Shown here: positions 37,099 through 47,253 of the stretch, piece by piece
How positions within the stretch are numbered: the stretch's first letter is position 1
Layout: the number at the start of each line of letters is the position of its first letter
Source: JAAGZL01 sp050291725
Lineage (GTDB): Bacteria; Pseudomonadota; Gammaproteobacteria; Chromatiales; Chromatiaceae
Direction: 5' to 3'
DNA length: 64,000 nucleotides
Assembly (NCBI GenBank): GCA_050291725.1
Contig: JBNKKH010000021.1
Coordinates: forward strand, 52,628 to 116,627
Notes under the pieces: model-generated
What the model was told of the DNA's origin: nothing
Seen by the model: only the letters and a program-made list of their open reading frames with translations
The model's database searches: none
Position numbers and translations under genes: made by a program

Positions 37099-37910
37099 TA
37101 CACCAATCCTCTTAAGATCTTAGTCTTGTGTATTTTTCCTACCGTGGGTTCTGTTTCTTTCCAGGTGATAGCAACACCATTTGTGTAGCGTAGATCTACC
37201 CGCTGCAACTCTCTCTTATCCTCTTTTAACAGTGGGTAGATGCTATAGAAGCGCTCCAATCTCTCTTCCACATCCTTATTCCCAAGCTTGACCAACAACT
37301 TGCTGTTGAACTTCATAGTCCAAGCCCTGCGTTCATCCATGTGTAACTCGGTTATTTTTAGCCCTAAGGAATGAACCCTCATCTTTATCCGGATGTAGGT
37401 CTCTGCCAACTTTTGGCCACTACCTTCCGGACCGGAAAGATGTGGTAGTCCTGCCGGTATACTCTCAGCCTTGGGATGAATAACCTCACCACGCACATTC
37501 AGCACGGCACTCTCGCCCCATCTGGATAGGGGCACATGCTCCTCCACCCAGAGCTGCAGACTGTCAGGCCACACTCTTCTGACACTAACCTTATCCACCC
37601 AGGGTAGGCTTTTGGCTCGATCCCTGATTGCCTCCACATCCACAGTCAAGAAGCCGCCCCTGGTGACTTCTCCCACTGCACGTTCCAAATCCTGACGCTG
37701 CATATAACGAAATTTACCATCCGCCCTGACCACTTTTAGGGGCAATAGATTTGGATCCGTTAATGTAATAACTCCCCAGTAGATTCCTCCGCCTATAACT
37801 ACAGCTACTGCCATCAACTTAAACCACAACAAGAAGGCAAGCCTCTGCTGTTCACGGCGCTGGGCTTCCGCTTTGCTCATCTGTTTATTGGCGGCTGCTT
37901 TCTTGGCCAT
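37098..37910 (-). CDS. ftsQ: Cell division protein FtsQ
   Basis: A 270-residue bitopic membrane protein of the divisome. The start at 37910 (MAKKAAANKQMSK) overlaps the ddl stop (TGATG). One membrane helix lies near residues 27-47, preceded by a basic cytoplasmic tail. The POTRA domain (LPLKVVRADGKFRYMQRQ onward) and the FtsQ domain (PWVDKVSVRRVWPDSLQLWV) are periplasmic. Confidence 0.93.
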   Translation of the reverse strand: MAKKAAANKQMSKAEAQRREQQRLAFLLWFKLMAVAVVIGGGIYWGVITLTDPNLLPLKVVRADGKFRYMQRQDLERAVGEVTRGGFLTVDVEAIRDRAKSLPWVDKVSVRRVWPDSLQLWVEEHVPLSRWGESAVLNVRGEVIHPKAESIPAGLPHLSGPEGSGQKLAETYIRIKMRVHSLGLKITELHMDERRAWTMKFNSKLLVKLGNKDVEERLERFYSIYPLLKEDKRELQRVDLRYTNGVAITWKETEPTVGKIHKTKILRGLV

Positions 37911-39721
37911 CACGCACTCTCCATGGTTGCGGCCAGAATCTGCCACACCAGCTCATCAAAACCTACGCCATGCTGTTTTGCTGCCATGGGTACTAGGCTG
38001 TGATCGGTCATACCTGGAACCGTGTTCACCTCAATCAAATAGGGCTGATTGTTCTGGTCCATCATGATGTCGACCCGGCCCCAGCCACTAGCTCCAACCG
38101 CGTGAAACGCCTTTAGGGCCAGCTCCTGCAGCTCTTGTTCTTTCGCATCATCCAGACCGCACGGACAGTGGTAATTAGTGCTGTTTGAGCTGTACTTAGC
38201 GTCGTAATCATAGAAGCTATGGGGCGTCTCCAGACGAATCAGAGGTAGAGCCTGATCATTAAGGATTGAGGCGGTAAACTCCTGTCCAGTTATCCATTTC
38301 TCGACCATTACCTGACCGTCATACTCTCTGGCAGCAACCCAGGCCGCATGCAACTCTTCTGCGTTATTTACCTTGGCCATACCGATGCTAGAACCCTCAT
38401 GCACCGGCTTCACCATCAAAGGAAAACCTAGCTCTGCTGCCAATTTCAGATCAGCTTCGCCATCTATAATCAAATATCCTGGGGTTGGCAGAGAAAGGCT
38501 GCTCCACAACAGCTTGCAGCGATATTTATCCATACCTAGGGATGAACCCTGTACCCCACTTCCGGTATATGGAAGACCCAAGGTTTCCAGTCCGCCCTGG
38601 ATCACTCCATCCTCTCCACCCCTACCGTGCAGAACGATAAATACCCGGTCGTAACCGCCATCAACCAACTGCTGCAGCACATCCCTGCCAGCATCTATTC
38701 CGTAAGCATCAACTCCTCTACGTAGCAACCCATCCAGTACAGCCTGTCCGCTGTTCAAAGAGACTTCCCGTTCTGCTGAATTCCCGCCCATAAGGACAGC
38801 CACCTTGCCAAACTCCTCTGCACTTAGACTCATGCACTCCTCTTCCCCAACGATGTGTACTTCAGCAATCAGGCGTATACCTGATGCCTTCTCCACCTCG
38901 TCCTGCACTAACTCCAGCAACTGCTCTATCTCAGCAGCTGTGGCATCACCGGTATTGATAATGAAGTTTGAGTGTTTCTCAGAAATAGCAGCTCCACCAA
39001 TAGGGCGCCCTTTCAAACCGGCCTGCTCGATGAGGCGTGCCGCATAATCACCTTCGGGGTTACGAAATACCGAACCGCAACTGGGCAGACCTATCGGCTG
39101 GGTTGAGGCCCGTTTATCCAACAGCTCTTGAATCGCATCCAGAGCAGCCTCACCGTCACCAGGATTTAATTTAATAGTGGCCGCCAGGAACCATTCACCT
39201 TCCGGAGCTTTAACCTGGCGATAGCCAATCGCAAAATCCTCTGGTTTGCGTTTCCTTATTTGACCCTGGCGATCGATGGTCTCTACCTGTTCCACCCAAT
39301 CCCAGGTTTCTCCTCCAAAAGCGCCAGCGTTCAAAGCCAAAGCTCCACCAAATGTCCCGGGGATACCAGCAAGGAACTCTGCGCCACAGAGGCCTGCATG
39401 GGCTGCTACTCGAGCAAGCTTGGCACTGGACACCCCAGCCTCGGCACGTATTCTGCAATCATCCAACTGTTCAATAAGGTCCAACTGGCCGCGTGTGAGG
39501 ATAACCGTGCCAGCAAAGCCTCCGTCTCGAACCAGTAGATTACTGCCGAGGCCCAACCATAGTAGCGGCTCATCCTCGGGCAAAGAGCGCAAAAACTGCG
39601 CTAGATCAGCACTGCCTGCAGGGCGATACATCCGACGCGCAGGACCACCCACCCGCCAAGAGGTGTACTTGGACATGGGTTCGTCGTACAACATCACACC
39701 CTGGTCAGCAGCATCTTGCAT
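37910..39721 (-). CDS. murB-ddl: MurB-Ddl fusion: UDP-N-acetylenolpyruvoylglucosamine reductase and D-Ala-D-Ala ligase in one frame
   Basis: A single 603-residue frame. Residues 1-295 are MurB (FAD binding in LWLGLGSNLLVRDGG and GIPGTFGGALALNAGAFGGE; catalytic region PSCGSVFRNPEG; ISEKHSNFIIN), which reduces UDP-GlcNAc-enolpyruvate to UDP-MurNAc. Residues 297-603 are a full-length Ddl (VLMGGNSAEREVSL, EGSSIGMAKV, GWGRVDIMMDQNNQPYLIEVNTVPGMT-like ATP-grasp). The joint is abrupt: codon 296 (38834-38836) is TGC, followed by ATG at 38831-38833, with GAGGAG directly upstream. Elsewhere a stop would be expected here, so either a TGA changed to TGC or the base is a sequencing error. Ddl may also be made from the internal ATG. 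Confidence 0.92.
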   Translation of the reverse strand: MQDAADQGVMLYDEPMSKYTSWRVGGPARRMYRPAGSADLAQFLRSLPEDEPLLWLGLGSNLLVRDGGFAGTVILTRGQLDLIEQLDDCRIRAEAGVSSAKLARVAAHAGLCGAEFLAGIPGTFGGALALNAGAFGGETWDWVEQVETIDRQGQIRKRKPEDFAIGYRQVKAPEGEWFLAATIKLNPGDGEAALDAIQELLDKRASTQPIGLPSCGSVFRNPEGDYAARLIEQAGLKGRPIGGAAISEKHSNFIINTGDATAAEIEQLLELVQDEVEKASGIRLIAEVHIVGEEECMSLSAEEFGKVAVLMGGNSAEREVSLNSGQAVLDGLLRRGVDAYGIDAGRDVLQQLVDGGYDRVFIVLHGRGGEDGVIQGGLETLGLPYTGSGVQGSSLGMDKYRCKLLWSSLSLPTPGYLIIDGEADLKLAAELGFPLMVKPVHEGSSIGMAKVNNAEELHAAWVAAREYDGQVMVEKWITGQEFTASILNDQALPLIRLETPHSFYDYDAKYSSNSTNYHCPCGLDDAKEQELQELALKAFHAVGASGWGRVDIMMDQNNQPYLIEVNTVPGMTDHSLVPMAAKQHGVGFDELVWQILAATMESA

Positions 39722-39723
39722 AT

Positions 39724-41175
39724 TTAGTCCTTATCTCCTGCTTCAGCGCACAACAGCTCCGGCATATTTGCAGCTAGAGCACCTATATCGCCTGCACCCA
39801 TCATGGCTACCACATCTCCATCCTGGACTAGGCTTGAGAGTAGTTCCGGTAAATCAGAAAGCGGATCAAGGAATACCGGCTCAATCTGACCCCTAGTACG
39901 AATTGCCCGACTGAGAGCACGTCCATCAGCGCCAGCAATGGGTGCTTCACCCGCTGCATAGACCTCAGTCAGAACCAGTACATCCGCCTGGGACAGAACC
40001 TGAGTAAAATCATCGAACTGTTCTTGGGTACGGCTATAACGGTGAGGCTGAAACACCAATACCAGTCTGCGCTCTGGCCACCCTTCACGGATGGCAGAAA
40101 TTGTGGCGGCCACTTCACGCGGATGGTGTCCGTAGTCATCCACCAACATCACCTTGCCGTTGGGGGTTTCACAGCCATCTTTAACCTGGAAGCGTCTACC
40201 GATACCCTGAAACTTCTCCAGAGCCTGGGCGATGGAGTCGTTGTCCACACCAAGATCTCTAGCCACAGCAACAGCCGCCAAAGAGTTCAGCACGTTGTGG
40301 CGACCCGGCATATTCAAGGTTACAGGCAGAACAGATTCATCATCTGAGAAACGTATAGAGAAGTGAGTTTGCAGCCCATTCTGTTTTACATCTAGAGCTT
40401 GCAGATCTGCATCTTTTTGGAAGCCGTATGTAGTTACAGGTCGTGTAAGTTGTGGTAGCAGACCCCGAATCTCTTCGTCATCAATACAGAGAACCGCCTG
40501 ACCATAAAATGGAAGATGATGTAGAAACTCGATAAAGGTCTGACGCAGACGTTCGAAGTCTCCACCATAGGTGGTCATATGATCTGCATCAATATTGGTT
40601 ACCACCGCCATCATGGGCTGCAGATAGAGAAATGAGGCATCGCTCTCATCCGCCTCTGCCACCAGAAATTCTCCAGTACCTAATCTTGCGTTGGTGCCGG
40701 CACTGTTCAGACGCCCACCAATAACAAATGTGGGATCCAGCCCACCCTCAGCCAATATACTGGCAACTAGACTGGTAGTGGTTGTTTTGCCGTGGGTCCC
40801 GGCGACTGCAATACCAAAACGGAAACGCATAAGCTCTGCTAGCATCTCTGCCCGCGGCACCACTGGAATACGCTGCTCGCGTGCAGCCTGCACTTCCGGG
40901 TTATCGTCTTTGACCGCACTTGAGATCACCACAGCATCAGCACCCTGGATGTTCTCTGCCTTGTGGCCAATAAAAACCTCAGCGCCCTGCTTCTGCAACT
41001 GTTTAGTAACTGGACCAGACTTCTGATCTGAACCGGAGATTTTATAATTCAGGTTCAGCATCACCTCGGCAATACCGCTCATACCGGAACCACCAATACC
41101 CACAAAGTGGATATGGCGCATACGCCCCATAGCATCTGCAGCGTGTCGCAACTGGCTGTTATTCTGTTGATTCAT
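39724..41175 (-). CDS. murC: UDP-N-acetylmuramate--L-alanine ligase
   Basis: A 483-residue ATP-dependent ligase that adds the first peptide residue, L-Ala. IHFVGIGGSGMSGIAEVM is the UDP-binding N-terminus. GTHGKTTTTSLVASIL is the ATP loop. FLVAEADESDASFLYL, DADHMTTYGG and MLVDDYGHHPREVAAT are Mur ligase signatures. It overlaps the murG stop by four bases and ends two bases before murB. Confidence 0.97.
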   Translation of the reverse strand: MNQQNNSQLRHAADAMGRMRHIHFVGIGGSGMSGIAEVMLNLNYKISGSDQKSGPVTKQLQKQGAEVFIGHKAENIQGADAVVISSAVKDDNPEVQAAREQRIPVVPRAEMLAELMRFRFGIAVAGTHGKTTTTSLVASILAEGGLDPTFVIGGRLNSAGTNARLGTGEFLVAEADESDASFLYLQPMMAVVTNIDADHMTTYGGDFERLRQTFIEFLHHLPFYGQAVLCIDDEEIRGLLPQLTRPVTTYGFQKDADLQALDVKQNGLQTHFSIRFSDDESVLPVTLNMPGRHNVLNSLAAVAVARDLGVDNDSIAQALEKFQGIGRRFQVKDGCETPNGKVMLVDDYGHHPREVAATISAIREGWPERRLVLVFQPHRYSRTQEQFDDFTQVLSQADVLVLTEVYAAGEAPIAGADGRALSRAIRTRGQIEPVFLDPLSDLPELLSSLVQDGDVVAMMGAGDIGALAANMPELLCAEAGDKD

Positions 41176-42251
41176 TGCAGTTGTATCTCCTCACAGATAT
41201 CGGCAACATCCATGGTGGCCATTGGTTTTGCTAAATTACGAGCAGCCCGAGCCATCTGTAGCAGTTTTTCCCTATCACTAATGAGTGGTTTCAAACTGGC
41301 GGCCAGACTATCTGGATTAAGTTCAGACTGAGGTATCAACAGCGCCGCTTCTGAGTCAGTCAGATAGTTGGCGTTCAAAGTCTGATGATCGTCTACGGCA
41401 TATGGATACGGCACCAGCAGCGCGCCTACGCCACAGGCAGCCAACTCAGAAACGGTCAATGCTCCTGCACGACAGACAACTAGGTCAGCCCAGCTATAGG
41501 CCTCAGCCATATTGGCGATAAATGGAACCACGTTGGCACTGATTCCAGCTGTTTGATAGGCGGTTGCGGTAGTTCCCTCTTTGCCTCTTCCGGTCTGATG
41601 ACGAACTTCGATCTGCTCAGAAACATCTAGCTTCTGCAATGCAGCAGGCAGGGTTTCATTCAACGCCTGAGCCCCCTGTGACCCCCCAAGAACCAGCAGA
41701 TTTATCGGACCAGATCTAGACTGCATGCGACGATTAGGATTCGGCAACTGCCAGATATCGGCACGCACGGGATTACCCACCAGAGATACATTCTTATTCG
41801 CCCCAAAGCTGCCAGGAAATGATTCCAGCACTCGATTTGCGACATAAGATAGTAGTTTATTAGTCATACCCGGAACTGCATTCTGCTCATGGATAACCAG
41901 CGGAATACGCAGCAATCTGGCCATAACCCCACCTGGTCCAGTAACAAAACCTCCCATCCCCAGCACCACTCCAGGCTTGTTCTTTTTCAGGATGCCATAC
42001 ACCTGCCACAGCGCCAGAGATATCATCACCGGCGCCTTGAGCCAGCGCACAACACCATTACCACGCAGACCGCTTATGCTGATAGTTTCCATACGAAAGC
42101 CTGCCTCTGGTACCACCCGCTCTTCAAAGCTGCCGACCGAGCCCAGCCAAACTACTTTCATACCACGACCACGCAGCTCAGTTGCTACTGCTAGCGCAGG
42201 AAAAACATGTCCGCCGGTACCGCCTGCCATAATCATTATCTGTGAGCCCAT
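41172..42251 (-). CDS. murG: UDP-GlcNAc--lipid I N-acetylglucosaminyltransferase MurG
   Basis: A 359-residue GT-B enzyme that makes lipid II at the cytoplasmic face. IMIMAGGTGGHVFPALAVA is the glycine-rich N-terminal loop. LVLGGSQGAQALNETLP and VVCRAGALTVSELAACG form the UDP-GlcNAc pocket. It overlaps the ftsW 3' end by 16 bases. Confidence 0.97.
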   Translation of the reverse strand: MGSQIMIMAGGTGGHVFPALAVATELRGRGMKVVWLGSVGSFEERVVPEAGFRMETISISGLRGNGVVRWLKAPVMISLALWQVYGILKKNKPGVVLGMGGFVTGPGGVMARLLRIPLVIHEQNAVPGMTNKLLSYVANRVLESFPGSFGANKNVSLVGNPVRADIWQLPNPNRRMQSRSGPINLLVLGGSQGAQALNETLPAALQKLDVSEQIEVRHQTGRGKEGTTATAYQTAGISANVVPFIANMAEAYSWADLVVCRAGALTVSELAACGVGALLVPYPYAVDDHQTLNANYLTDSEAALLIPQSELNPDSLAASLKPLISDREKLLQMARAARNLAKPMATMDVADICEEIQLQ

Positions 42252-43420
42252 CTCAACCTCTCTTTCTTTTGAGATGAATCCTGATGCCGATTCTCATAAT
42301 CGATTCGAACCAGGATTGCGATCACCATACAGGCCACAATTATGCTGTTACCGCCGTAACTCATGAACGGCAGAGTCAGCCCCTTGGTCGGCAACAGGCC
42401 AATATTTACCCCTATGTTGATAAAGCTCTGAATACCAAGCCAGAGTCCAAAACCTTGCGCCATATATGCGGCAAATCTCAAGCCCAGGCGCTCAGCCTCA
42501 GCGCCGATAGAAAATGCCCTCCAGACGATATATGCAAACAGAAATAGAACAGCCAGCGTCCCCATAAGCCCAAACTCTTCTCCGACCACAGCCATGAGAA
42601 AATCGGTATGAGCCTCAGGCAGATAGAACAACTTTTGAATACCATTACCCAGGCCTACCCCAAACAGTTCTCCCCGGCCAAAAGCGATCAATGCTTGGGC
42701 TAGCTGATAACCACTATTTTGCACATCCGCCCATGGATCGAGAAATGTAGTTATCCGCTGCAGACGATAGGGTGACAGAATAACCATGGTAAACAGAGCT
42801 GATCCTGCCAAAGCTATCAGTATCAGAAATTGCCAGACCGGTACGCCTCCCAGAAACAACATACCAAGGGCGGTAACAAGAAGGACTGTAGTAGTTCCGA
42901 AGTCGGGCTGAACCATAATCAAGGAGCAGGCCAAAACCAGCAGTATCATCGGCTTAATAAAGCCCCAAACTGAATGAGCAACCTCTATCTGTCTGCGCAC
43001 CAAGTAACCAGCCAGATACACCACCAGAAACAGCTTCATAAACTCAGAACTTTGCAGACTAAAACCACCTATGGGAATCCATCTGGTAGCGCCATTGACC
43101 TCTTTCCCCAAGCCTGGAATAAGTACCAACAACAGCAGGAGCAGTCCAAACAGATAGAGTGCTGCTCCCATTTTCTCCAACTGTTTTAGCGGTATCTGAA
43201 ATAGAACAAATGCGCCGACCAGACCTATACCAATAGCAATAAGATGTCTTATAACAAAGTAGAAAGGGGCCCCAGATATTTTATGTAATGAGGCCGATGC
43301 GATCATCACCAAACCAAGACACAGCAAAGCCAATGCAGCTCCGATCAAAGGATAATCGAGTTTAGGCAAACGCAGCCCTACTCTATCAGTGGTTGCCTGA
43401 GTTTGAGCTACTGCGCTCAT
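42236..43420 (-). CDS. ftsW: Cell division SEDS glycosyltransferase FtsW
   Basis: A 394-residue protein with about ten membrane helices. It is the septal peptidoglycan polymerase that works with FtsI. Signatures: NGATRWIPIGGFSLQSSEFMKL (the GFSLQPSE-like SEDS motif), VQPDFGTTTVLL, GVGLGNGIQKLFYLPEAHTD and GLTLPFMSYGG. It overlaps the murD stop by four bases. Confidence 0.97.
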   Translation of the reverse strand: MSAVAQTQATTDRVGLRLPKLDYPLIGAALALLCLGLVMIASASLHKISGAPFYFVIRHLIAIGIGLVGAFVLFQIPLKQLEKMGAALYLFGLLLLLLVLIPGLGKEVNGATRWIPIGGFSLQSSEFMKLFLVVYLAGYLVRRQIEVAHSVWGFIKPMILLVLACSLIMVQPDFGTTTVLLVTALGMLFLGGVPVWQFLILIALAGSALFTMVILSPYRLQRITTFLDPWADVQNSGYQLAQALIAFGRGELFGVGLGNGIQKLFYLPEAHTDFLMAVVGEEFGLMGTLAVLFLFAYIVWRAFSIGAEAERLGLRFAAYMAQGFGLWLGIQSFINIGVNIGLLPTKGLTLPFMSYGGNSIIVACMVIAILVRIDYENRHQDSSQKKERLRWAHR

Positions 43421-44760
43421 GCCAGTAACCTCGCTACTGCATCTATAAACATCTCACCACGCTGTTCGTAGCCTGTGTACATATCAAAACTGGCACAAGC
43501 AGGAGATAGCAGAACTTGATCTCCGCCTTGAGCCTGTTCGGCAGCCATAGCAACGGCCTGCTCCATAGTCTCGGCCCGCAGTAGTGGAACGGTATCCACA
43601 AGAGCCTTTTCAATTAGAGGAGCGTCTCGCCCGATCAACACAACAGCCCGAGCAGTATCTTCTACTACGGGAGCCAGAGAGGAAAAATCAGCATCCTTAG
43701 CATCGCCACCGGCAATCAGAACAGTTTTGCCAGACGCGGAAAAACCTTTAAGGGCCGCAATGCATGCGCCAACATTTGTCCCCTTAGAGTCGTTGTACCA
43801 ACGCACTCCGTTATCCTCTGCGACAAACTGGGTGCGATGAGGCAATCCATCAAACTCTCTTAAGGCATCCAACATAGCCTCTTCCGGCATGCCCATGGCG
43901 CTACCAATAGCCAAGGCAGCAAGAGCGTTACTTAGATTATGCCGCCCAGGAATCAGCAGCTTGGAAGATGGAATAAGTTGCCGCTGTTCATAACAGATCC
44001 ACTCAACGCCATCTGCAACACGTAACCCAAAACAGTTGGGGCCTGGTTCACCCAGGGTATAGAGCAGATCACTCTCTTCACCTTTGCGCATAGCTACTAC
44101 ATAGGGATCATCCAGATTGTAGATTCCGATTTCAGCCATGCTGTATATCTCTGACTTAACCCCGGCATATGTCCCAACATCAGGATATCTATCCATATGG
44201 TCCGATGAGATGTTCAATGTCACTGCAGCCCTAGGGCTAAGCGAACTGGTAGTTTCCAGCTGGAAACTGGATAGCTCCAAAACGTATAACTCAGCATCTT
44301 CGTCCAGCAGATCCAGGGCCGGATCACCCAAGTTGCCGCCCATCTTGACCTTAATGCCAGACTTCTCGGCCATGGCACCAACCAGAGTGGTCACAGTGCT
44401 TTTGCCATTGGAGCCAGTTATCGCCGCAACCGGCGCATTGACTACCTGAGCAAATATCTCGATATCACCTACCACAGGCACACCGCGCTTCATAGCTGCC
44501 TGAATCACAGGCTCAGACAGAGGCACACCCGGAGAAACCACTAGCTGCTCTGCCGCTGCAAATACAGACTCATCGAAACCGCCGAGAAATAGCGCCAAAT
44601 CTGGCAGCTCCGCCTTCAACGCTTCCAGACCTGGAGGCTGTTCTCTGCTGTCCGTTATCGCCACAGGAACACCTTGGGATGCAAGATAACTGGCACAGGA
44701 GAGCCCGGTCTTGCCCAGACCGACAATCAGAGTCTTATACTCCTTCATACTCTGCTGCAC
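43417..44760 (-). CDS. murD: UDP-N-acetylmuramoylalanine--D-glutamate ligase
   Basis: A 447-residue Mur ligase that adds D-Glu. LIVGLGKTGLSCASYLASQG is the N-terminal UDP-binding loop, ITGSNGKSTVTTLVGAM the ATP loop, and WYNDSKGTNVGACIAAL the conserved central block. Translation may start at the first Met or at MKEYKTLIVG four codons later. Confidence 0.97.
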   Translation of the reverse strand: MQQSMKEYKTLIVGLGKTGLSCASYLASQGVPVAITDSREQPPGLEALKAELPDLALFLGGFDESVFAAAEQLVVSPGVPLSEPVIQAAMKRGVPVVGDIEIFAQVVNAPVAAITGSNGKSTVTTLVGAMAEKSGIKVKMGGNLGDPALDLLDEDAELYVLELSSFQLETTSSLSPRAAVTLNISSDHMDRYPDVGTYAGVKSEIYSMAEIGIYNLDDPYVVAMRKGEESDLLYTLGEPGPNCFGLRVADGVEWICYEQRQLIPSSKLLIPGRHNLSNALAALAIGSAMGMPEEAMLDALREFDGLPHRTQFVAEDNGVRWYNDSKGTNVGACIAALKGFSASGKTVLIAGGDAKDADFSSLAPVVEDTARAVVLIGRDAPLIEKALVDTVPLLRAETMEQAVAMAAEQAQGGDQVLLSPACASFDMYTGYEQRGEMFIDAVARLLA

Positions 44761-44795
44761 TTATGCCTCTCCTGTTATTGCTATGCTATTCATAT

Positions 44796-45878
44796 CTAAC
44801 GAATCTTCAGACTTGCCAATCCGATCAGCACCAGGATTACCGTAATAATCCAGAAACGTACGATGACCCTTGGCTCCGGCCACCCCTTAAGTTCAAAATG
44901 GTGATGCAACGGCGCCATGCGAAATATGCGTCGCCCGGTAAGTTTGTAGGAACCAACCTGTAGAATCACCGAAACCGTCTCCATGACGAACACGCCGCCC
45001 ATAATCAGTAGTACCAGTTCCTGACGCGCCACAACTGCAACCACACCTAAAGCAGCACCTAGTGCCAGCGCCCCCACATCACCCATGAACACCTGGGCCG
45101 GATAGGCGTTAAACCAGAGAAAACCCAGACCCGATCCGATCAGGGCACCACAAAAAATTGTCACTTCACCCAACCCAGGGAGAAATGGAATCAACAGATA
45201 CTCAGCGATCTTGGCGTGTCCAGACACATACACAAAAATGCCCAGCGCACCAGCCACCAACACTGTCGGCATAATGGCCAAACCATCCAGACCATCGGTT
45301 AGATTTACCGCGTTGCTTGTGCCAACAATTACGAAGTAGGTAAGAAGTACAAACCATGGCCCCAGATCAATCACTGCATGTTTCCAGAAGGGAATAATTA
45401 GCTGGGTCTCAGCAGGTTGAGCTGAAGTCATATACAGAAATAGAGCGGCACCCAACCCAACCAGTGATTGAGCTAGATATTTATAACCTGCTGCTAAACC
45501 TTTTGGATCTTTAAAAGCAATTTTTTTATAGTCGTCATAGAAACCTATAGCACCAAACAGCAGGGTCACCAACAGCACCACCCAGACATAGCGATTACCC
45601 AGGTCACACCAAAGCAGAGTGCTTACCCCGATAGCCACCAATAGCAGAGTACCGCCCATAGTAGGGGTGCCAGCTTTAGATAGATGGCTCTGTGGTCCGT
45701 CATCTCGCACCGTCTGCCCAATCTGATGAAAGCTCAGCTTGCGGATCATTACTGGACCAACCACAAAAGAGATAATCAGCGCAGTTAGGGCACCCAGAAT
45801 TGCTCTGAGAGTAAGATACTGGAACACATTAAATCCAGAATCGAACTGCGAAAGAAATTCAGCCAGATAGAGCAACAT
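44796..45878 (-). CDS. mraY: Phospho-N-acetylmuramoyl-pentapeptide transferase MraY
   Basis: A 360-residue integral membrane enzyme that forms lipid I from UDP-MurNAc-pentapeptide and undecaprenyl phosphate. The ATG at 45878 lies one base after the murF stop and has GGAGG upstream; an earlier frame-open GTG inside murF is not needed. About ten helices. GFYDDYKKI, NLTDGLDGLA, GDVGALALG and APLHHHFELKGW are the catalytic family motifs. Confidence 0.97.
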   Translation of the reverse strand: MLLYLAEFLSQFDSGFNVFQYLTLRAILGALTALIISFVVGPVMIRKLSFHQIGQTVRDDGPQSHLSKAGTPTMGGTLLLVAIGVSTLLWCDLGNRYVWVVLLVTLLFGAIGFYDDYKKIAFKDPKGLAAGYKYLAQSLVGLGAALFLYMTSAQPAETQLIIPFWKHAVIDLGPWFVLLTYFVIVGTSNAVNLTDGLDGLAIMPTVLVAGALGIFVYVSGHAKIAEYLLIPFLPGLGEVTIFCGALIGSGLGFLWFNAYPAQVFMGDVGALALGAALGVVAVVARQELVLLIMGGVFVMETVSVILQVGSYKLTGRRIFRMAPLHHHFELKGWPEPRVIVRFWIITVILVLIGLASLKIR

Positions 45879-45879
45879 A

Positions 45880-47253
45880 TCAGTATCCTCCCCCCTGACT
45901 GATACCATCTACCACTGACTCCATAGCCGCGGAGCGTGAACCCTTAACCAAAACCATATCCCCGGACCTCAATTCATTTTTTAACTGTTCTAATAGCTGT
46001 TCTTTGTTTTGAAACCCCTGCCCACCCTGACCAAAAGTGGTTACCACTGCTGACGCTGCACCTGTGGCATAGAGCCGGTCCACGCCAGCCTCCCTGGCCT
46101 TTGTTCCCAACTGCTGATAGACCATGTCTATTCCCTCTCCCACCTCAGCAAGCTCACCCAGAACCAGGAAGCTACGCTGATCTGTTGCAGTCATCCCGGT
46201 TAGAACATCAATGGCGGCTGACACCGAGTCGGGATTGGCGTTATAGCTGTCATCTATGATGCGCACCCCATCAATACCATTCACTGGACAGAGCCTTCCC
46301 TTAACCGGTTTCACATCCCTCAATCCATCTCTAATCTCGTCTGGTCCTGCACCCATAACACACGCCATAGCAATAGCTGCTAGCGCGTTCTTGCAGTTGT
46401 GAATACCTGCTAGAGCCAGCTCAACCTCAATCTCACCACTTGGGGTACGCACAGGAAAGCAGTTGTAAAATCCTTCTTCACGCCACTCTGGGCGCAACCG
46501 CTCTATAGAGGTGGAAACATCAGCTGACTTGGCAAAACCAAAACTTACGATCGCTCTGGAAGCAGCCAGCTCACACCAGAGACTGGCATAGTCGTCATCG
46601 GCATTCACAACAAATGTTCCATCACTGCTCAGACCATTGATGATCTCGCCTTTAGCCTTAGCCACCCCTGCAACACTACCGAACCCTTCCAGGTGAGCTT
46701 GTCCGGCGTTGGTTATTAGCGCCACATCCGGCTTTGCTATGCTGGTCAGAGTGTTTATCTCTCCAGCATGGTTAGCCCCCATCTCCACTACTGCATACTC
46801 CTCATCCTGCAGGCGTAACAGCGTGAGGGGCAGACCGATATCATTATTCAGATTTCCTTGCGTAGCTAATACACTGCCTTTGCGCGCCATGATTGCAGCC
46901 AGCATCTCTTTCACAGTAGTTTTACCATTACTACCGGTAATGGCTGCTACGAGAGCCCTACTCTTCTCTCTCCATATAGAGGCCAAAGCTCCCAAACCTT
47001 TCAATGTATCCCGCACCAGCAACAGCGGAATATCTGTGTCTATTGTGCGCTGCACCATTGCTGCTACCGCACCGGCCTGCTGCGCTTGTGGCAGATAGTT
47101 GTGCCCATCGAAATTTGGACCACTTAAGGCCACAAACAGCTGACCCGTTTGCAGATTGCGGCTATCAGTGCAGACTGAGTTGAAAGAGAGGTCATCCCCC
47201 AACAGGGTGGCATCAAGAACTCTGGCTGCTTCAGAAAGGCGAAGACTAATCAT
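45880..47253 (-). CDS. murF: UDP-MurNAc-tripeptide--D-Ala-D-Ala ligase MurF
   Basis: A 457-residue Mur ligase that completes the pentapeptide with the D-Ala-D-Ala made by Ddl. VCTDSRNLQTGQLFVALSG is the N-terminal UDP pocket. ITGSNGKTTVKEMLAAIM is the ATP loop. VEMGANHAGEI and IDDSYNANPDSVSAAID are diagnostic for MurF. It overlaps the murE 3' end by eight bases. Confidence 0.97.
   Translation of the reverse strand: MISLRLSEAARVLDATLLGDDLSFNSVCTDSRNLQTGQLFVALSGPNFDGHNYLPQAQQAGAVAAMVQRTIDTDIPLLLVRDTLKGLGALASIWREKSRALVAAITGSNGKTTVKEMLAAIMARKGSVLATQGNLNNDIGLPLTLLRLQDEEYAVVEMGANHAGEINTLTSIAKPDVALITNAGQAHLEGFGSVAGVAKAKGEIINGLSSDGTFVVNADDDYASLWCELAASRAIVSFGFAKSADVSTSIERLRPEWREEGFYNCFPVRTPSGEIEVELALAGIHNCKNALAAIAMACVMGAGPDEIRDGLRDVKPVKGRLCPVNGIDGVRIIDDSYNANPDSVSAAIDVLTGMTATDQRSFLVLGELAEVGEGIDMVYQQLGTKAREAGVDRLYATGAASAVVTTFGQGGQGFQNKEQLLEQLKNELRSGDMVLVKGSRSAAMESVVDGISQGGGY

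Noticed and set aside
37910..39721. Frameshift joining murB and ddl
   Set aside because: Both domains are in the same frame and full length; the joint needs only one substituted base in a stop codon.
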